Shown here piece by piece: positions 25,499 through 35,158 of a stretch of 64,000 nucleotides of DNA (positions are counted from its first letter, which is position 1; each line of letters opens with the position of its first letter). The position numbers and the translations under genes are program-made. Location of the stretch: NCBI RefSeq assembly GCF_031127815.1, contig NZ_JARXHY010000001.1, positions 248,001 through 312,000 of the forward strand. Direction: 5' to 3'. Source of the DNA: Pelagicoccus sp. SDUM812003 (GTDB lineage Bacteria; Verrucomicrobiota; Verrucomicrobiia; Opitutales; Opitutaceae). The notes under the pieces are model-generated. The model was not told the origin of the DNA. It searched no databases and saw only the letters and a list, made by a program, of their open reading frames with translations.

Positions 25499-27568
25499 GT
25501 GCGATTCTTGCAGATACATCGTTTCGATGACGTTTTCTTGCGTCGGCTTTACAGGGATAACAGCGCTCTAGCCCGAGAGAGCAGTACCGCCCAGATGGCC
25601 GTGTTGGAGAATAGTGGATACTCGGCAGTGCACATGTTCTATCGCGGGTTGCGGGAGGCGGGGCACGAAGCTCGGTTGCTAATTCCGAACGCGGTAGCGG
25701 CTCAAGGCGCGTGGGCTGCGGAAAAGGGATTGCGAGAGCCTCAATTCCCGAGCGACGAGAATCGGGTTTTGTTTCGCCAGGTCGCGGAGTACCAGCCAGA
25801 GGTCGTGTTCATCGGAAATCCGGTGTATTACGACGACAGCTTCGTATCCGCCATGCAGCGTTTCCTGGTCTCAAGAGGTGTCCCCTTGCCAGATCTGGTT
25901 TGCGGTTGGTGTGGGGCGATAACCAGAGGCGGGTTTCGATGGACCAGTTACGATCTGATCCTTTCGGGTTTGACTCCCATGCGCCGCTACGCCGAGCGGT
26001 CTTTGGGCGCGAAGGCGACGGAGGATTTCGGTCCGTCTTTTCCGGCTTGGCTCGAGCTAAAAGATGAGATGGTCCCAGAAACGCCGGGTGTGGTATTCGC
26101 GGGCAGTTGGCTTCCCTGGCTGCACCAAGGGCGCAATGCGAAGTTGGCTTCGCTTGCGAAACGGCACGGCGAGCAGGGCTACGAATGGCCGCTACGTTTG
26201 CACTTGAGAGCTCAGCTGCCCGATCTGCCTGATGAGATTTTTCCGCATTTGCGACCAGCCAAGTTCGGCTTCGAAATGCAGCGGCTGTGGAAGGAGCACG
26301 CTATCGTGCTGGATTATCGGGGAGATCACCTGCTAACCCACTCGGGCGAACAAGTGGATTTGGCGGGCGGCGATACGATCAATATGCGATTGTTCGAGGT
26401 CACTGGCGCGGGAGGGTTTCTGCTGGCGGAGGATTTGCCCGGGGTGAGGCGCTTCTTTGAGCCTGGCAAGGAAATCGATGTCTTCGGGAGCGAGGAGGAG
26501 CTGGTGGACAAGATCGAGTTCTACCTTTCTCGTCCAGAGCTGCGCCGCAAGGTCGCGGAGGCGGGCCGGGCTCGCTGCCTTAAGGAGTATGGCTCTAAAG
26601 CGAGAACGAGTCAGCTGCGGGAGATTCTGGAAAGGCACCGTTCTGCAGCCATAGCAAGAGTGCCGGCCCTGACCGAGAAGCGCCGATTCGAGCTTGGCAA
26701 GCGCATGTTTGCCGAGGGACAATGGTCTGAAGGATTGTCTGAAGTGAAACGGGCGGTGGACTCGGGCCATTGTTTGCCAAAATGGCGTTGGGAGTTTGCG
26801 AACTTGCTAGCGAAATCGGGCCGATTCGAAGATGCCAAACGGGCTGCTCAGCAGGAGTTGGCGTACCACGGTAGTGATCCTGAGATCGAGGAGGCGTTGC
26901 AAAGGTGGGAAACCGCGTCCCCTCGGGACGATGCGATGAGTCGGGAACGACGCGGCTGGGAATCTGGGCTGCCGGAGAGCGTTCATCGAAGGATCGTTCG
27001 AGCAAGCCGGACCTCGAGCTATCGAGGCGAGGCTTTTGGCAAAACCCCTTTCGACATGGCGATTCTCATGCGGGTGTTGGAAGACACGGTTCCTGAGGCT
27101 GTATTTGAGCTCGGTTCCGGTGGAGCGGGCTCGGCTCTTTGGCTGGGCGATGTGGCTGCTGCTGCTGGGTTGCCCACGAAAGTGGTGAGTGTAGGCGAAG
27201 GGAAGTTGGATGCTGGCAATTCGACGCGAGTGAAGTTTTTGCAAGGCAACGCGAGGGCGCTCGATAGACTGCCGGAGTTGGAGGCCTATCTCAGTCTCAG
27301 CCACCCTTGGGTACTGGCGCTAGGCGACTGGGGCGCGAGTCTGGCTTCGGTGCTAGCGTTCTTCCATCCGCTGCTGAAAGAGGGGGATGTGCTTGCTGTG
27401 GATGAAAGCGTTTATGGGGTGAGGGAAACCGAGGAAAAAGAAGTGAACAGCGCGCTTCGAGACTTCATGGCGGAGCATCCTAGGGAGTACGAGGTGCTCG
27501 TCCACTATTGCGACTTTTTTGGGCCGAACTATTCGGCGAGTCCGAATAGCTACTGGCGTCGCCTCTAG
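25499..27568 (+). CDS. CgeB-like glycosyltransferase fused to TPR linker and methyltransferase-like domain
   Basis: About 689 residues from a GTG at 25499 (VRFLQIHRFDD), chosen by likeness to the N-terminus of the 20193 gene. Residues 1-380 are a GT-B CgeB-like transferase (DTINMRLFEVTGAGGFLL, GVRRFFEPGKEIDVFGSEEE), clearly paralogous to the 20193 product. Residues about 395-480 are TPR-like helices. Residues about 510-689 carry a SAM-type Rossmann domain with ELGSGGAGSALWLGD; overall layout (FDMAILMRVLE, VLAVDESVYGV) resembles cephalosporin-hydroxylase-type (CmcI) proteins. Fusion of a transferase to this domain suggests coupled glycosylation and methylation. Substrates unknown. Starts 6 bp after the previous stop. 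Confidence 0.78.
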   Translation: MRFLQIHRFDDVFLRRLYRDNSALARESSTAQMAVLENSGYSAVHMFYRGLREAGHEARLLIPNAVAAQGAWAAEKGLREPQFPSDENRVLFRQVAEYQPEVVFIGNPVYYDDSFVSAMQRFLVSRGVPLPDLVCGWCGAITRGGFRWTSYDLILSGLTPMRRYAERSLGAKATEDFGPSFPAWLELKDEMVPETPGVVFAGSWLPWLHQGRNAKLASLAKRHGEQGYEWPLRLHLRAQLPDLPDEIFPHLRPAKFGFEMQRLWKEHAIVLDYRGDHLLTHSGEQVDLAGGDTINMRLFEVTGAGGFLLAEDLPGVRRFFEPGKEIDVFGSEEELVDKIEFYLSRPELRRKVAEAGRARCLKEYGSKARTSQLREILERHRSAAIARVPALTEKRRFELGKRMFAEGQWSEGLSEVKRAVDSGHCLPKWRWEFANLLAKSGRFEDAKRAAQQELAYHGSDPEIEEALQRWETASPRDDAMSRERRGWESGLPESVHRRIVRASRTSSYRGEAFGKTPFDMAILMRVLEDTVPEAVFELGSGGAGSALWLGDVAAAAGLPTKVVSVGEGKLDAGNSTRVKFLQGNARALDRLPELEAYLSLSHPWVLALGDWGASLASVLAFFHPLLKEGDVLAVDESVYGVRETEEKEVNSALRDFMAEHPREYEVLVHYCDFFGPNYSASPNSYWRRL

Positions 27569-27579
27569 CGGCATTTTCT

Positions 27580-29415
27580 ATGCGATTGTTGCACATAATA
27601 AAATGGTTGTCGTCGGGTGGAGCGGCTAGAAGCGCAGTCGATCTCGCTCACTGTTTGAATCGGCAGTTTGGGGTGGAGAATCGTTTCGCGGTCTGGAAGG
27701 AGTACCGTAGTCCGGTCAGCGATCGCTATTCCCAGGAGGACTGGGCGGCGCTGGAAGACGGCAAGCTTTCCAAGGATCAGCTGGAGTGGGCCGACCTTGT
27801 CTTGATCCACGCTTGGCACACGCCTGATCTGACGCAGTGGCTAGGGGCGGAGCGCGGCAAACACCGTTATGTCTTTTGGCATCACGTGAGCGGCCAGGCG
27901 GCCCCGTTTCGATTGACGGAAGCAACCCTGGCTTGCGGCATGGCTCATCTCGCCTGCAACGATTACACCTACACGCAGTTGCCGGCATTCTTGGATGCCC
28001 GGCGCCGCGGACGCGGGTTTCTGCTTTACGATACCTTCGACCTTGCTCGTTTCGAGCGAAAGGAGTGGCGTCCGAGCGCTGAAGGAAATCTGCGCGTGGG
28101 CTACCTCGGCCACCTCGATGTTATCAAGCGCCATCCGCGGCTAGCGGAAATGTTTCTCGAGGCGAGATTGGATGGGGCTCATTTCGAGTTGGGCGGAATT
28201 GGCAACGACGCTCCGCTTCGCCACTCTGTTGCGGCGGCGAATCGCAGCGAAGATTTCAGCTGGCTTGGTTTCTTGGAGGATGTGTCGGACTTCTTTTCCC
28301 GTATCGATGTATTTGCCTATCCCCTACGACATGATAGCTACGCTGGCTCGGAACTCGTAGTCCAGGAGGCGATGTGGTGTGGAGTGCCTGTAGTGGCCTT
28401 GCCCGCGGGTGGACTTACAGGTTTGCTGCGCCACGGCGAGACGGCATGGGTAGCTTCGAACGAGGATGAATTTGTCGAAGGACTGGAGACCTTGGCACGG
28501 TCAGCAGAGCTGAGAGATCGCTTGGGTCGCGCGGGAGCTGCTTGGGTTGAGCAGAGTATGGGGTCCGAGCGCATGGCCGAGCGCTTTATGGGGATAGCGA
28601 AACGCTGGCTAAGTGAGCCGAAGCGTCACTTGTGGCCGAAAGGTACGCCGCCCGAATTGGAGTCTCCCTTGGAGAGCTTCTTCTGGTATGGCGGCGTGGC
28701 GGAAGGCGTGTGGCGTGAATTGTCCAATCTGTCGGAAGAAACGAAGGAGATTCCCGACGATGCCTTGGAGGCAACCGCTTCCGATATGGTTCCGCCTATG
28801 GTGGCAATGTACAGCGAGCACTACCCCGAGTGCCTGGAATTTGCCCTCATGCGAGGATTCAGCGGAAGTTGGCGAGCTGCGGAGCCAGCGTTGCGTTGCC
28901 TGCTGAGTCAGGGAGCGATTCGGAAGCGGGTGCTATCGCAGTTGGCCCGGGTGTCAGACCGCTTGGATGCAGATGTTTCCTGGTTTTATTTGATAGGTAG
29001 ACGACTTTCAGATGCGACGAAGCGCGTCGATGAGCCTTTGGGGGGAATCTCTGTTGATTGGCTGTGCAAGCTGATCATAGGCCAGGATTGGGTTTCGACG
29101 ACCGTCGAAGCGCAAGCAGGCCGCAAGCTGGCGCTTTGGGGAGGCGGTCTGTTGGGCCAGCGCTCGTTCGAAGCGTTGGGGTCCGCAGGTGCAAGCGTCG
29201 ATGTGGTGCTGGACAAGAATCCTCAGGCGGCTCGATCGCGATTTGGACCAGAGGTGGAGGTTGTGAGTTCGACGGAATTTCATGGTCTTTTCGGTTCTCA
29301 TTTCATTTTGCTAACGACGCAGTACTATCGGGAAGTGGAGCCGCTTCTAAGGGAGGCAGGCTTTCTCTGGGAGCGAGACTACGTGCATCATCCGGAAGCG
29401 TGGCAGCATGTGTAG
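27580..29415 (+). CDS. GT4-type glycosyltransferase with C-terminal Rossmann module
   Basis: 611 residues. Residues 1-350 are a GT-B family 4 transferase: LLHIIKWLSSGGAARSAVDL (N-terminal GG), GWLGFLEDVSDFF-like region and the donor-binding YAGSELVVQEAMWCGVPVV (near 255-275). A helical segment follows. The last 105 residues form a small Rossmann-like module: LALWGGGLLGQRSFEAL with VVLDKNPQ, the GxGxxG-type loop then an Asp at the strand end. The same module occurs in the proteins at 29408, 35159 and 37652. It probably adds sugars with retaining chemistry at the cytoplasmic membrane face. Overlaps the next gene by 8 bp. Confidence 0.82.
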   Translation: MRLLHIIKWLSSGGAARSAVDLAHCLNRQFGVENRFAVWKEYRSPVSDRYSQEDWAALEDGKLSKDQLEWADLVLIHAWHTPDLTQWLGAERGKHRYVFWHHVSGQAAPFRLTEATLACGMAHLACNDYTYTQLPAFLDARRRGRGFLLYDTFDLARFERKEWRPSAEGNLRVGYLGHLDVIKRHPRLAEMFLEARLDGAHFELGGIGNDAPLRHSVAAANRSEDFSWLGFLEDVSDFFSRIDVFAYPLRHDSYAGSELVVQEAMWCGVPVVALPAGGLTGLLRHGETAWVASNEDEFVEGLETLARSAELRDRLGRAGAAWVEQSMGSERMAERFMGIAKRWLSEPKRHLWPKGTPPELESPLESFFWYGGVAEGVWRELSNLSEETKEIPDDALEATASDMVPPMVAMYSEHYPECLEFALMRGFSGSWRAAEPALRCLLSQGAIRKRVLSQLARVSDRLDADVSWFYLIGRRLSDATKRVDEPLGGISVDWLCKLIIGQDWVSTTVEAQAGRKLALWGGGLLGQRSFEALGSAGASVDVVLDKNPQAARSRFGPEVEVVSSTEFHGLFGSHFILLTTQYYREVEPLLREAGFLWERDYVHHPEAWQHV

Positions 29416-30358
29416 TTGGCAAAAGTATTGGGATGGCATCGAACGCTTGGGACCGCGGCCTGTGTACATCTATGGAGCGGGACCCTTAGGGCAGAAGGCG
29501 GCGGCTTGGCTAAGAGCGCTGGAGATCGGTTTCGAGGGGTTGATCGATCGCGATGAAAAACTAGGAGGAGAGCGGCCCTTCGGCACCGTATTTTCACCAA
29601 ACGTTCTACGAGAGCGCGGGCCGGGAACCCTACTCGTTGCGTGTGGTAGTTGGCCTTGGCTGACGCGCGAATGGGAGAGGCTCGGCTGGACGTGCCGAGT
29701 GTTTTCCGAGGCCGCAAGTGGGATGGCCCATCGTCGGTTGTGGGAAGCGGAAGTGATCAATTTGAACGCCTTGGGGCGTCTATGGGGAGACTCCTTCTCT
29801 CCCGCGGTGCAAGAAGCCTGGCAGGCCTATCTGTTTACGCGAAATCTCAAATGGCTGCGCAAGGTCGAGACGCAACCCGCTTATGTTTCGGGAGAAGTCG
29901 TTTCTTTCCGTGATGAGGAACGCGTTTGGCTGACCAGCCCAAATACCAAGCTTTTAGTGGCTCTGTCTCGACGCTCGCCTGAAGTCGTGAAGCATTTGTG
30001 GTTCGCTCCGGAAACTGGGTTTAGCCAGGAACGAGCGGAAAGCGTCGCTTCGTGGTTCAAGGGAGCGAGTTGGTCTTGGTCGCCGAAAGGAGAGTTTTGG
30101 CAGGAAGAGCAGCTTCCGACTTGGATTTCAGCTGAAGAACCGGGGAGGTGGCTTGAAATGAAATGCAGTGATGGCAGCAGCGTCGCGGCCTATTCGAAGA
30201 TGGTGTTGCCTCTGGGCAAGGGAGATCGCAGTTGGTTTGAGTTTCCGTTAGCTCTCAAGGAAAAGCTTGAGGCTTGCGGGCTGCGGCTGCGCTGTCACGG
30301 CGAGAGCGCTTCCGACTTGCTGTTGTATTGCGACGGTCCTCGAATGGGCAGGGTATGA
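29408..30358 (+). CDS. Protein with N-terminal Rossmann module, unknown function
   Basis: 316 residues. Residues about 17-105 match the small Rossmann module shared across this cluster: VYIYGAGPLGQKAAAWL and LIDRDEKLGG, followed by LLVACGSWPWL. The remaining 210 residues are not recognised; they contain several Trp-rich stretches (WSWSPKGEFW). It might bind a nucleotide or cofactor and assist glycosyltransferases, but this is inference. It overlaps the gene before by 8 bp and the gene after by 4 bp (ATGA at 30355-30358), so it belongs to the same transcript. Confidence 0.65.
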   Translation: MCSWQKYWDGIERLGPRPVYIYGAGPLGQKAAAWLRALEIGFEGLIDRDEKLGGERPFGTVFSPNVLRERGPGTLLVACGSWPWLTREWERLGWTCRVFSEAASGMAHRRLWEAEVINLNALGRLWGDSFSPAVQEAWQAYLFTRNLKWLRKVETQPAYVSGEVVSFRDEERVWLTSPNTKLLVALSRRSPEVVKHLWFAPETGFSQERAESVASWFKGASWSWSPKGEFWQEEQLPTWISAEEPGRWLEMKCSDGSSVAAYSKMVLPLGKGDRSWFEFPLALKEKLEACGLRLRCHGESASDLLLYCDGPRMGRV

Positions 30359-32316
30359 AGGCTGCTTTGTTTCGAGAACTGAATGGCATGCTGAGCGTCG
30401 GCAAAGGACGAGGCGATGTTTCGCGGGCGAGAAAGCTTTTGGCTGGTGATTGTGATGAGGACCTGGATACGAAGTTCATCGAAGCGGAACTTCACGCTTG
30501 CGAGGGACGTTTCGCCGAAGCTAGCGCCTTATTAGGCGCCAAGGCCGAGGCGTTCGATGTGATTCCAGCCATAAACTATGTGCCGGGAGCGTCGGGAGCG
30601 TTTGCTGAGCGGCAATCTCGCATGCTCCGCGCCTTGGGCGCTTTGGAAGTCCCGGTGCTGAACATCGGCTATCCGGGAGAAAGGCTGGAGATTAGTCGCT
30701 GTTCGAATTGTTGTGGCCTGACGCGTTCGGCAAAGGATTCCTTGAGTGAGGAGCTTGCTCCCAAGCCTTTCGTTCGAGAGCTTTTTGATCTGGCGGCGGA
30801 AGGTTGCGAAGCGCAGGGCGGCACACACTTTCTGTTTTTCAACAGCGATATCGAGTTGAGCCCCCGAGGTTTGCTATGGGCTCGTATCTTTGCAGCCGCA
30901 GGTACTGAGATCGGTTTCTTTTCGCGAACGAATTACGCTTTTGGAGTTGAAGGGAGTCGTGAAATCGAAGGCCTTCACACGACTGGTTTCGACATTTTCC
31001 TAGTATCGGTAGACTGGTGGCGTTCTAACCGAAATGGATGGGGAAATTACGTGCTAGGCGAGCCTTGGTGGGATCTCGCATTAGCGGGTCAGGCCATTGG
31101 GTTTTGCGATCGGAGCTGGGCCTTGCACGTCGAGGGCTTGGCTTTTCATGAGACGCACGAGCGGGCGTGGAATACCGTTTCGGCAGCTAGCTTGTATAAC
31201 AAGGGATTGGCGATGGGGCAGGACGAGGCGTTTCTGCGTCGGAGCCAGCGGTACGTGGCCGGGCTGCTCGAAATAGGCGAAACGCTAACCTTTGGAGAAG
31301 CTCGTCGTTGTTTTCTCGATACGCGCTACCGGTCAATATGGACAGGGACGGAAGAGGAAAAGCGTAGGGTCGCGCTGCCTGTGATCGCTCGATCCTGGGT
31401 CGAGGCATGCCCTGAGTCTCAGGAAGCCCGGTTCGCGTTGGGGCGTAGCTTGGGAGGGCTGAAGGCGTCGCAAGACGATTTGATTGGCGCGTTAAGGGTA
31501 TCGTGCAATTCGGGATTGCGGTGGGAGGATGGCTGTCTGGCGACCTCGCTTCCGTTGTATACCGATCCTGAACTTCGCCTGCGCTATGAGCAGTCTCTTC
31601 GTTCGATCGAATTGTGTTCCGAGTTGTTGCCTTTCCCCTGCTCCGAGTTTGGAACGGCTAGGCTTGGTGAACCGGGTTTAGTCCCTTGGGGGGCAGTACG
31701 TCTGGACGCGAATGACAAACCTGAGTGGGGTGTGCCGATACCGGCTTTGTTGGAAGCGCTCGATGACTGGGCGGAGCGACAAGGCAGAGCGTTTTGGATA
31801 CTGGTGCGTAGCGACGTCCTTGTTCTGCCGGAGGCGTTCCACGCTCTTTTTCTCCATTTTCGTCTCGGTTATCGGTCAGTGAGTCTAGCGCCGCAGCGTA
31901 TCGCTAACGGCTCGGACATTCAGTCGAAAGATCGTGGAATGGTGGAACCTGCCAGTGCGGTGATCTTCGGGTGCTTGACCGGCATGGGGCGGCACTTGGC
32001 TGCCGATTTCCCTAACTACTATTGGCGAGGTCCTTGGTGGTCGGAGAGCTTGCTTTCGAGGTTGCTTGGCTGCGACGGTCATTACCATGTAAACTCCATG
32101 CGAGATATCTGTCTACGCTCCTATTTGCATCCGCGGTGGCCAAGAGATCGTTCGCTGACCGAGCACAACTCGGCGTTAGCCTTGGAGGCAGATGCGGTTC
32201 ACCTGGGGAAGCTTCGCGTCTATGCGGACACCTGGTCGGCCGCGGTTTCTCGGCAGAAGCAATTGTTGAGCATCGGTCAGAATCGGGAGCTGCAGCGATC
32301 CGTTTTTCGTCGCTGA
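30355..32316 (+). CDS. Probable glycosyltransferase with two tandem GT-A-like halves
   Basis: About 653 residues from the ATG at 30355, overlapping the preceding stop. Residues about 60-290 look like a GT-A-type transferase: THFLFFNSDIELSPRG (strand ending in S-D-x-x), then GFFSRTN and LGEPWWDLAL with a downstream LHVEG. Residues about 450-640 repeat this layout: FWILVRSDVLVLPEA, SVSLAPQR, then GPWWSESLLSRLLG and HYHV. The repeated landmarks S-D-x-x-L and G-x-WW-x-x-x-L suggest internal duplication, with the second half more diverged. Donor and acceptor unknown. No membrane helix or signal peptide is seen, so it is probably cytoplasmic. Confidence 0.65.
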   Translation: MKAALFRELNGMLSVGKGRGDVSRARKLLAGDCDEDLDTKFIEAELHACEGRFAEASALLGAKAEAFDVIPAINYVPGASGAFAERQSRMLRALGALEVPVLNIGYPGERLEISRCSNCCGLTRSAKDSLSEELAPKPFVRELFDLAAEGCEAQGGTHFLFFNSDIELSPRGLLWARIFAAAGTEIGFFSRTNYAFGVEGSREIEGLHTTGFDIFLVSVDWWRSNRNGWGNYVLGEPWWDLALAGQAIGFCDRSWALHVEGLAFHETHERAWNTVSAASLYNKGLAMGQDEAFLRRSQRYVAGLLEIGETLTFGEARRCFLDTRYRSIWTGTEEEKRRVALPVIARSWVEACPESQEARFALGRSLGGLKASQDDLIGALRVSCNSGLRWEDGCLATSLPLYTDPELRLRYEQSLRSIELCSELLPFPCSEFGTARLGEPGLVPWGAVRLDANDKPEWGVPIPALLEALDDWAERQGRAFWILVRSDVLVLPEAFHALFLHFRLGYRSVSLAPQRIANGSDIQSKDRGMVEPASAVIFGCLTGMGRHLAADFPNYYWRGPWWSESLLSRLLGCDGHYHVNSMRDICLRSYLHPRWPRDRSLTEHNSALALEADAVHLGKLRVYADTWSAAVSRQKQLLSIGQNRELQRSVFRR

Positions 32317-32483
32317 TTTAGGATCGTTGCTGCGTGGTCGCACTGACATTCCCGGTGTGTTGAAGTAGAGGCGATGACCTCGCTCGAAGGAAGAAACCTC
32401 GCCGCAAAAGCGGACCACCGGGCAAGTGTCTGTTTGTCCCTTGTTGACTCGGCATTCTTCGGAGCTTTTGCTGTGGAGTGAGA

Positions 32484-34097
32484 ATGCTCGAAGGAGTTTA
32501 TTGTTTTGGAGAGGTTTCGGTGGATCCTGAGTTTTCGAAATTGGCGGAGCGCCTTCGGAGCAATGGAGCGTTCAATGAGGACAAAAGGCTGGTTTTGGCG
32601 ACGGATTGGAGCGACCTGGAGACGGGATCCTTCGGGGAATCGTTTCGCCACGGGTTTGTAGCGCTTTCAACGTTGCCCAGCTATTTCCCTAGCGATCTGC
32701 CTGAGGGGGTTTCGTGGTTATGTCCGTTTCTGCCGAGTGAATTGGCTGCCCTGCGCGGCGATCCTTTTTGGTCTGAATGCGAGCCGTACTACGTTTGGTT
32801 TCCATGGGCGAACCGTCTTTTCAAATCCAAGCAAGAACTGGCGGGCGCCAAAGTGGTGGCGGCGACTCGTCGCCAATCCTCGGAGCCGGTCTCGCTTGTC
32901 CTCGGAAGCTCTTTGAATGTGATTCTGAGCGAAGGCTTGGATATCGCTCGGGAGGAGATCCGATCGGAAGCGAGCGCGGAGGAGTTGGTCTTAGCAGCGT
33001 CTGATGAGTGTCTGGGAATAGACGTTAGCGGTACGTTATCTCCCTTGCGGGGGATCCTTCCTGGCTCGACCATTGAGTCGTTTCCCACCCTTGCCGACCA
33101 ACTGCGAATTCGATCGGTTGGCATGGCTGTCAGGCCTTGGTTGAAAAGCCGGGAGTTGAATGCGAAGCCTCGTTTTTGGGACGGGGAAGCCGGCCGGGAG
33201 TTTCAACTCCTGGTATCTGCGACGAGAAGAAGAGGGTGCTCGTTCGAGCTAGAAGCCGCTTTTCGTCGATATGGGTCAACGATGGATGGAAGCTTGGATG
33301 CTTGGGCCGACTTCATTTGGAGAGAGTGGCTTGATGGCCATCTGCTGGGGTGGAGATATCAAGTTGCGGAGAAGGCGTTGGCTTGGCTGACTGCCTTCCG
33401 GCAGTATTTGAAGCCCAAGGGAGTTCATGTGGCAGTCGCCATGGCTTTCGCTCTCGGGCGGGCCAGAGAGTGGAGCGATGCTTTCGACAAATTGGGAGCC
33501 GCTTCGCACAAACTGAACCTTCTTTGGCAGGCGTTTCGAGCGGTGGCTCCACTTGTCGAGGAGGGTGTATCTCTCGACCCTATCGTTTATCGAAATTGGC
33601 AGGACGGGTTGAGCACGATCCAACCTGTCGATGGTTCGAAGGAGGTGAAAGAGTCGCTTGAGTTCCAGGGGCGGGTCTATTTCGACCAATCGGTGTCGAC
33701 CGACGAGGAGTTAGGTGTGACGTTGTCGAAATTGGGTCCCGCCAGTCTTGCCGGCGTGGCGCTTCATGTCTGGCTATTTCGGCGTAGCCGTTGGTTCGAC
33801 GTGATTCGTCGTGAGATCGGCAAGCGCGTCGCTGCAGGAGACGGCAGCGATCTGTTCCTGTTCGAAGCTATGAGGCGGACTTACTCCGTCGAAGGAACTC
33901 CCAGAATCGACATCGCAGCGTTGCCATCGAGCCAAGGCGAATTTTTTGCACCGACTCGTTTTAGCCATTCTCGTTGGCTCGTTGGCGCATTGGCTTTACA
34001 GGCAGATCGTCACGCAGACGCAGATACATGGTGGGAGAATGCTATGGATCAGGACCCGTCAGCGGAGGGCCGACGCTCTCGCTTGAGTACTTCGTAA
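32484..34097 (+). CDS. Hypothetical protein in glycan region
   Basis: About 537 residues from the ATG at 32484, which has GGAG with a 5-nt spacer, one of the few good ribosome sites in the region; the open frame starts slightly earlier at a GTG. I do not recognise any domain. It has a mixed N-terminal half with VSLVLGSSLNVILSEGLD, and a helical C-terminal half rich in Trp and Arg. It follows a 167-bp gap, so it may have its own promoter. No signal peptide. It is the last gene of the plus-strand run before the low-G+C patch. A role in glycan assembly is guessed only from position. Confidence 0.55.
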   Translation: MLEGVYCFGEVSVDPEFSKLAERLRSNGAFNEDKRLVLATDWSDLETGSFGESFRHGFVALSTLPSYFPSDLPEGVSWLCPFLPSELAALRGDPFWSECEPYYVWFPWANRLFKSKQELAGAKVVAATRRQSSEPVSLVLGSSLNVILSEGLDIAREEIRSEASAEELVLAASDECLGIDVSGTLSPLRGILPGSTIESFPTLADQLRIRSVGMAVRPWLKSRELNAKPRFWDGEAGREFQLLVSATRRRGCSFELEAAFRRYGSTMDGSLDAWADFIWREWLDGHLLGWRYQVAEKALAWLTAFRQYLKPKGVHVAVAMAFALGRAREWSDAFDKLGAASHKLNLLWQAFRAVAPLVEEGVSLDPIVYRNWQDGLSTIQPVDGSKEVKESLEFQGRVYFDQSVSTDEELGVTLSKLGPASLAGVALHVWLFRRSRWFDVIRREIGKRVAAGDGSDLFLFEAMRRTYSVEGTPRIDIAALPSSQGEFFAPTRFSHSRWLVGALALQADRHADADTWWENAMDQDPSAEGRRSRLSTS

Positions 34098-34211
34098 TTG
34101 CGCCCATGCTTATGAGATTCGTTTTTTTCGAAGACTAGCGTTCGGGTCGGTCGGCCTTGTTGCTAGGATTTGCGATCCGTTGGCATGGTCTTCATTCTTT
34201 CTCTTCGTGAT

Positions 34212-35108
34212 ATGTCAGAATCAAACACCCCCAAAAATTTTAGAGAGTTGAGCTATATTCGGCACTCGAAACATTTCGATGCTTGCTTTTCGGATCCGGA
34301 CAGAATCGAGCGCCCTGCCCAGTGGATGAGAGAAGGAACGGTCGATGCGTGGCGACATGCCCAGTTTTACCGCATGGCCAATCCTATACTGGATGTGGAC
34401 AGCGGCGCGCGTTGGTTGACCGTAGGCGATGGTCGTTGCGGTACGGACGCTCACTACTTGCAAGAGCGAGGTGCGGATGTCGTCGCGAGCGATATTTCCG
34501 ATACCCTGCTCAAGGTAGCATATGAAGCGGGCTTTATAAAATCATATCAAGCGGCGAATGCTGAGGCATTGCCGTTTGAAGATGGTAGTTTTGATTATGT
34601 TTTCTGCAAGGAAGCGTATCATCACTTTCCGCGTCCTATGATCGCTTTGTACGAAATGATTCGGGTTAGCAGAAAAGGCGTTTTGCTAATTGAGCCAAAC
34701 GATAATCCTATTCTGTCGAAAGGTTCTGATGGTCAGGACCAGATTCGATATGCTCACGATAGCTATGAAACGGTAGGAAACTATAAGTATCAGTTGAGTT
34801 CACGTGAAATAGAGAAGGTGGCTCTCGGGCTGAATCTCCCGGTGGTAGCGTTCAATGGTCTGTGCATGGATTACGAGCAGGGCGTTGAAGAGGAGTTGGT
34901 AGCTGACAATCCTGCGTCCTTGCAGCGAATCAAGAATAGGATCGCATCGAGCACCGAGGCTGTTTCCAAAAATCCGTTACGCCACCGGTGGCCTTTGCTC
35001 GTAGCTGGAATCTTCAAAACTCCTTTGGCGAGTGAGATGGCCAAGGCGCTTGAAGAATATGATTATGAGATAAAAGAGTTGAGTCGAAACCCATATATTG
35101 AGGAATGA
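34212..35108 (+). CDS. SAM-dependent methyltransferase (class I, Methyltransf_11-like)
   Basis: About 298 residues from the ATG at 34212 (MSESNTPKNF); the frame extends to 34170. Motif I is RWLTVGDGRCGTDAHYL near residue 73 (GDGxCG variant of GxGxG), acidic strand-2 end VVASDIS, motif II/III FEDGSFDYVFCKEAYHHFPRP near 125-145. This is the layout of small-molecule and sugar methyltransferases. It is cytoplasmic, substrate unknown. Base composition falls here relative to flanking genes (more A and T), and the next two genes are on the opposite strand, convergent with it. Confidence 0.82.
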   Translation: MSESNTPKNFRELSYIRHSKHFDACFSDPDRIERPAQWMREGTVDAWRHAQFYRMANPILDVDSGARWLTVGDGRCGTDAHYLQERGADVVASDISDTLLKVAYEAGFIKSYQAANAEALPFEDGSFDYVFCKEAYHHFPRPMIALYEMIRVSRKGVLLIEPNDNPILSKGSDGQDQIRYAHDSYETVGNYKYQLSSREIEKVALGLNLPVVAFNGLCMDYEQGVEEELVADNPASLQRIKNRIASSTEAVSKNPLRHRWPLLVAGIFKTPLASEMAKALEEYDYEIKELSRNPYIEE

Positions 35109-35158
35109 TGCCTAGGGTTTCGAGTAACGAAGCCATTTTGACCGCATAGCTATGCCGC

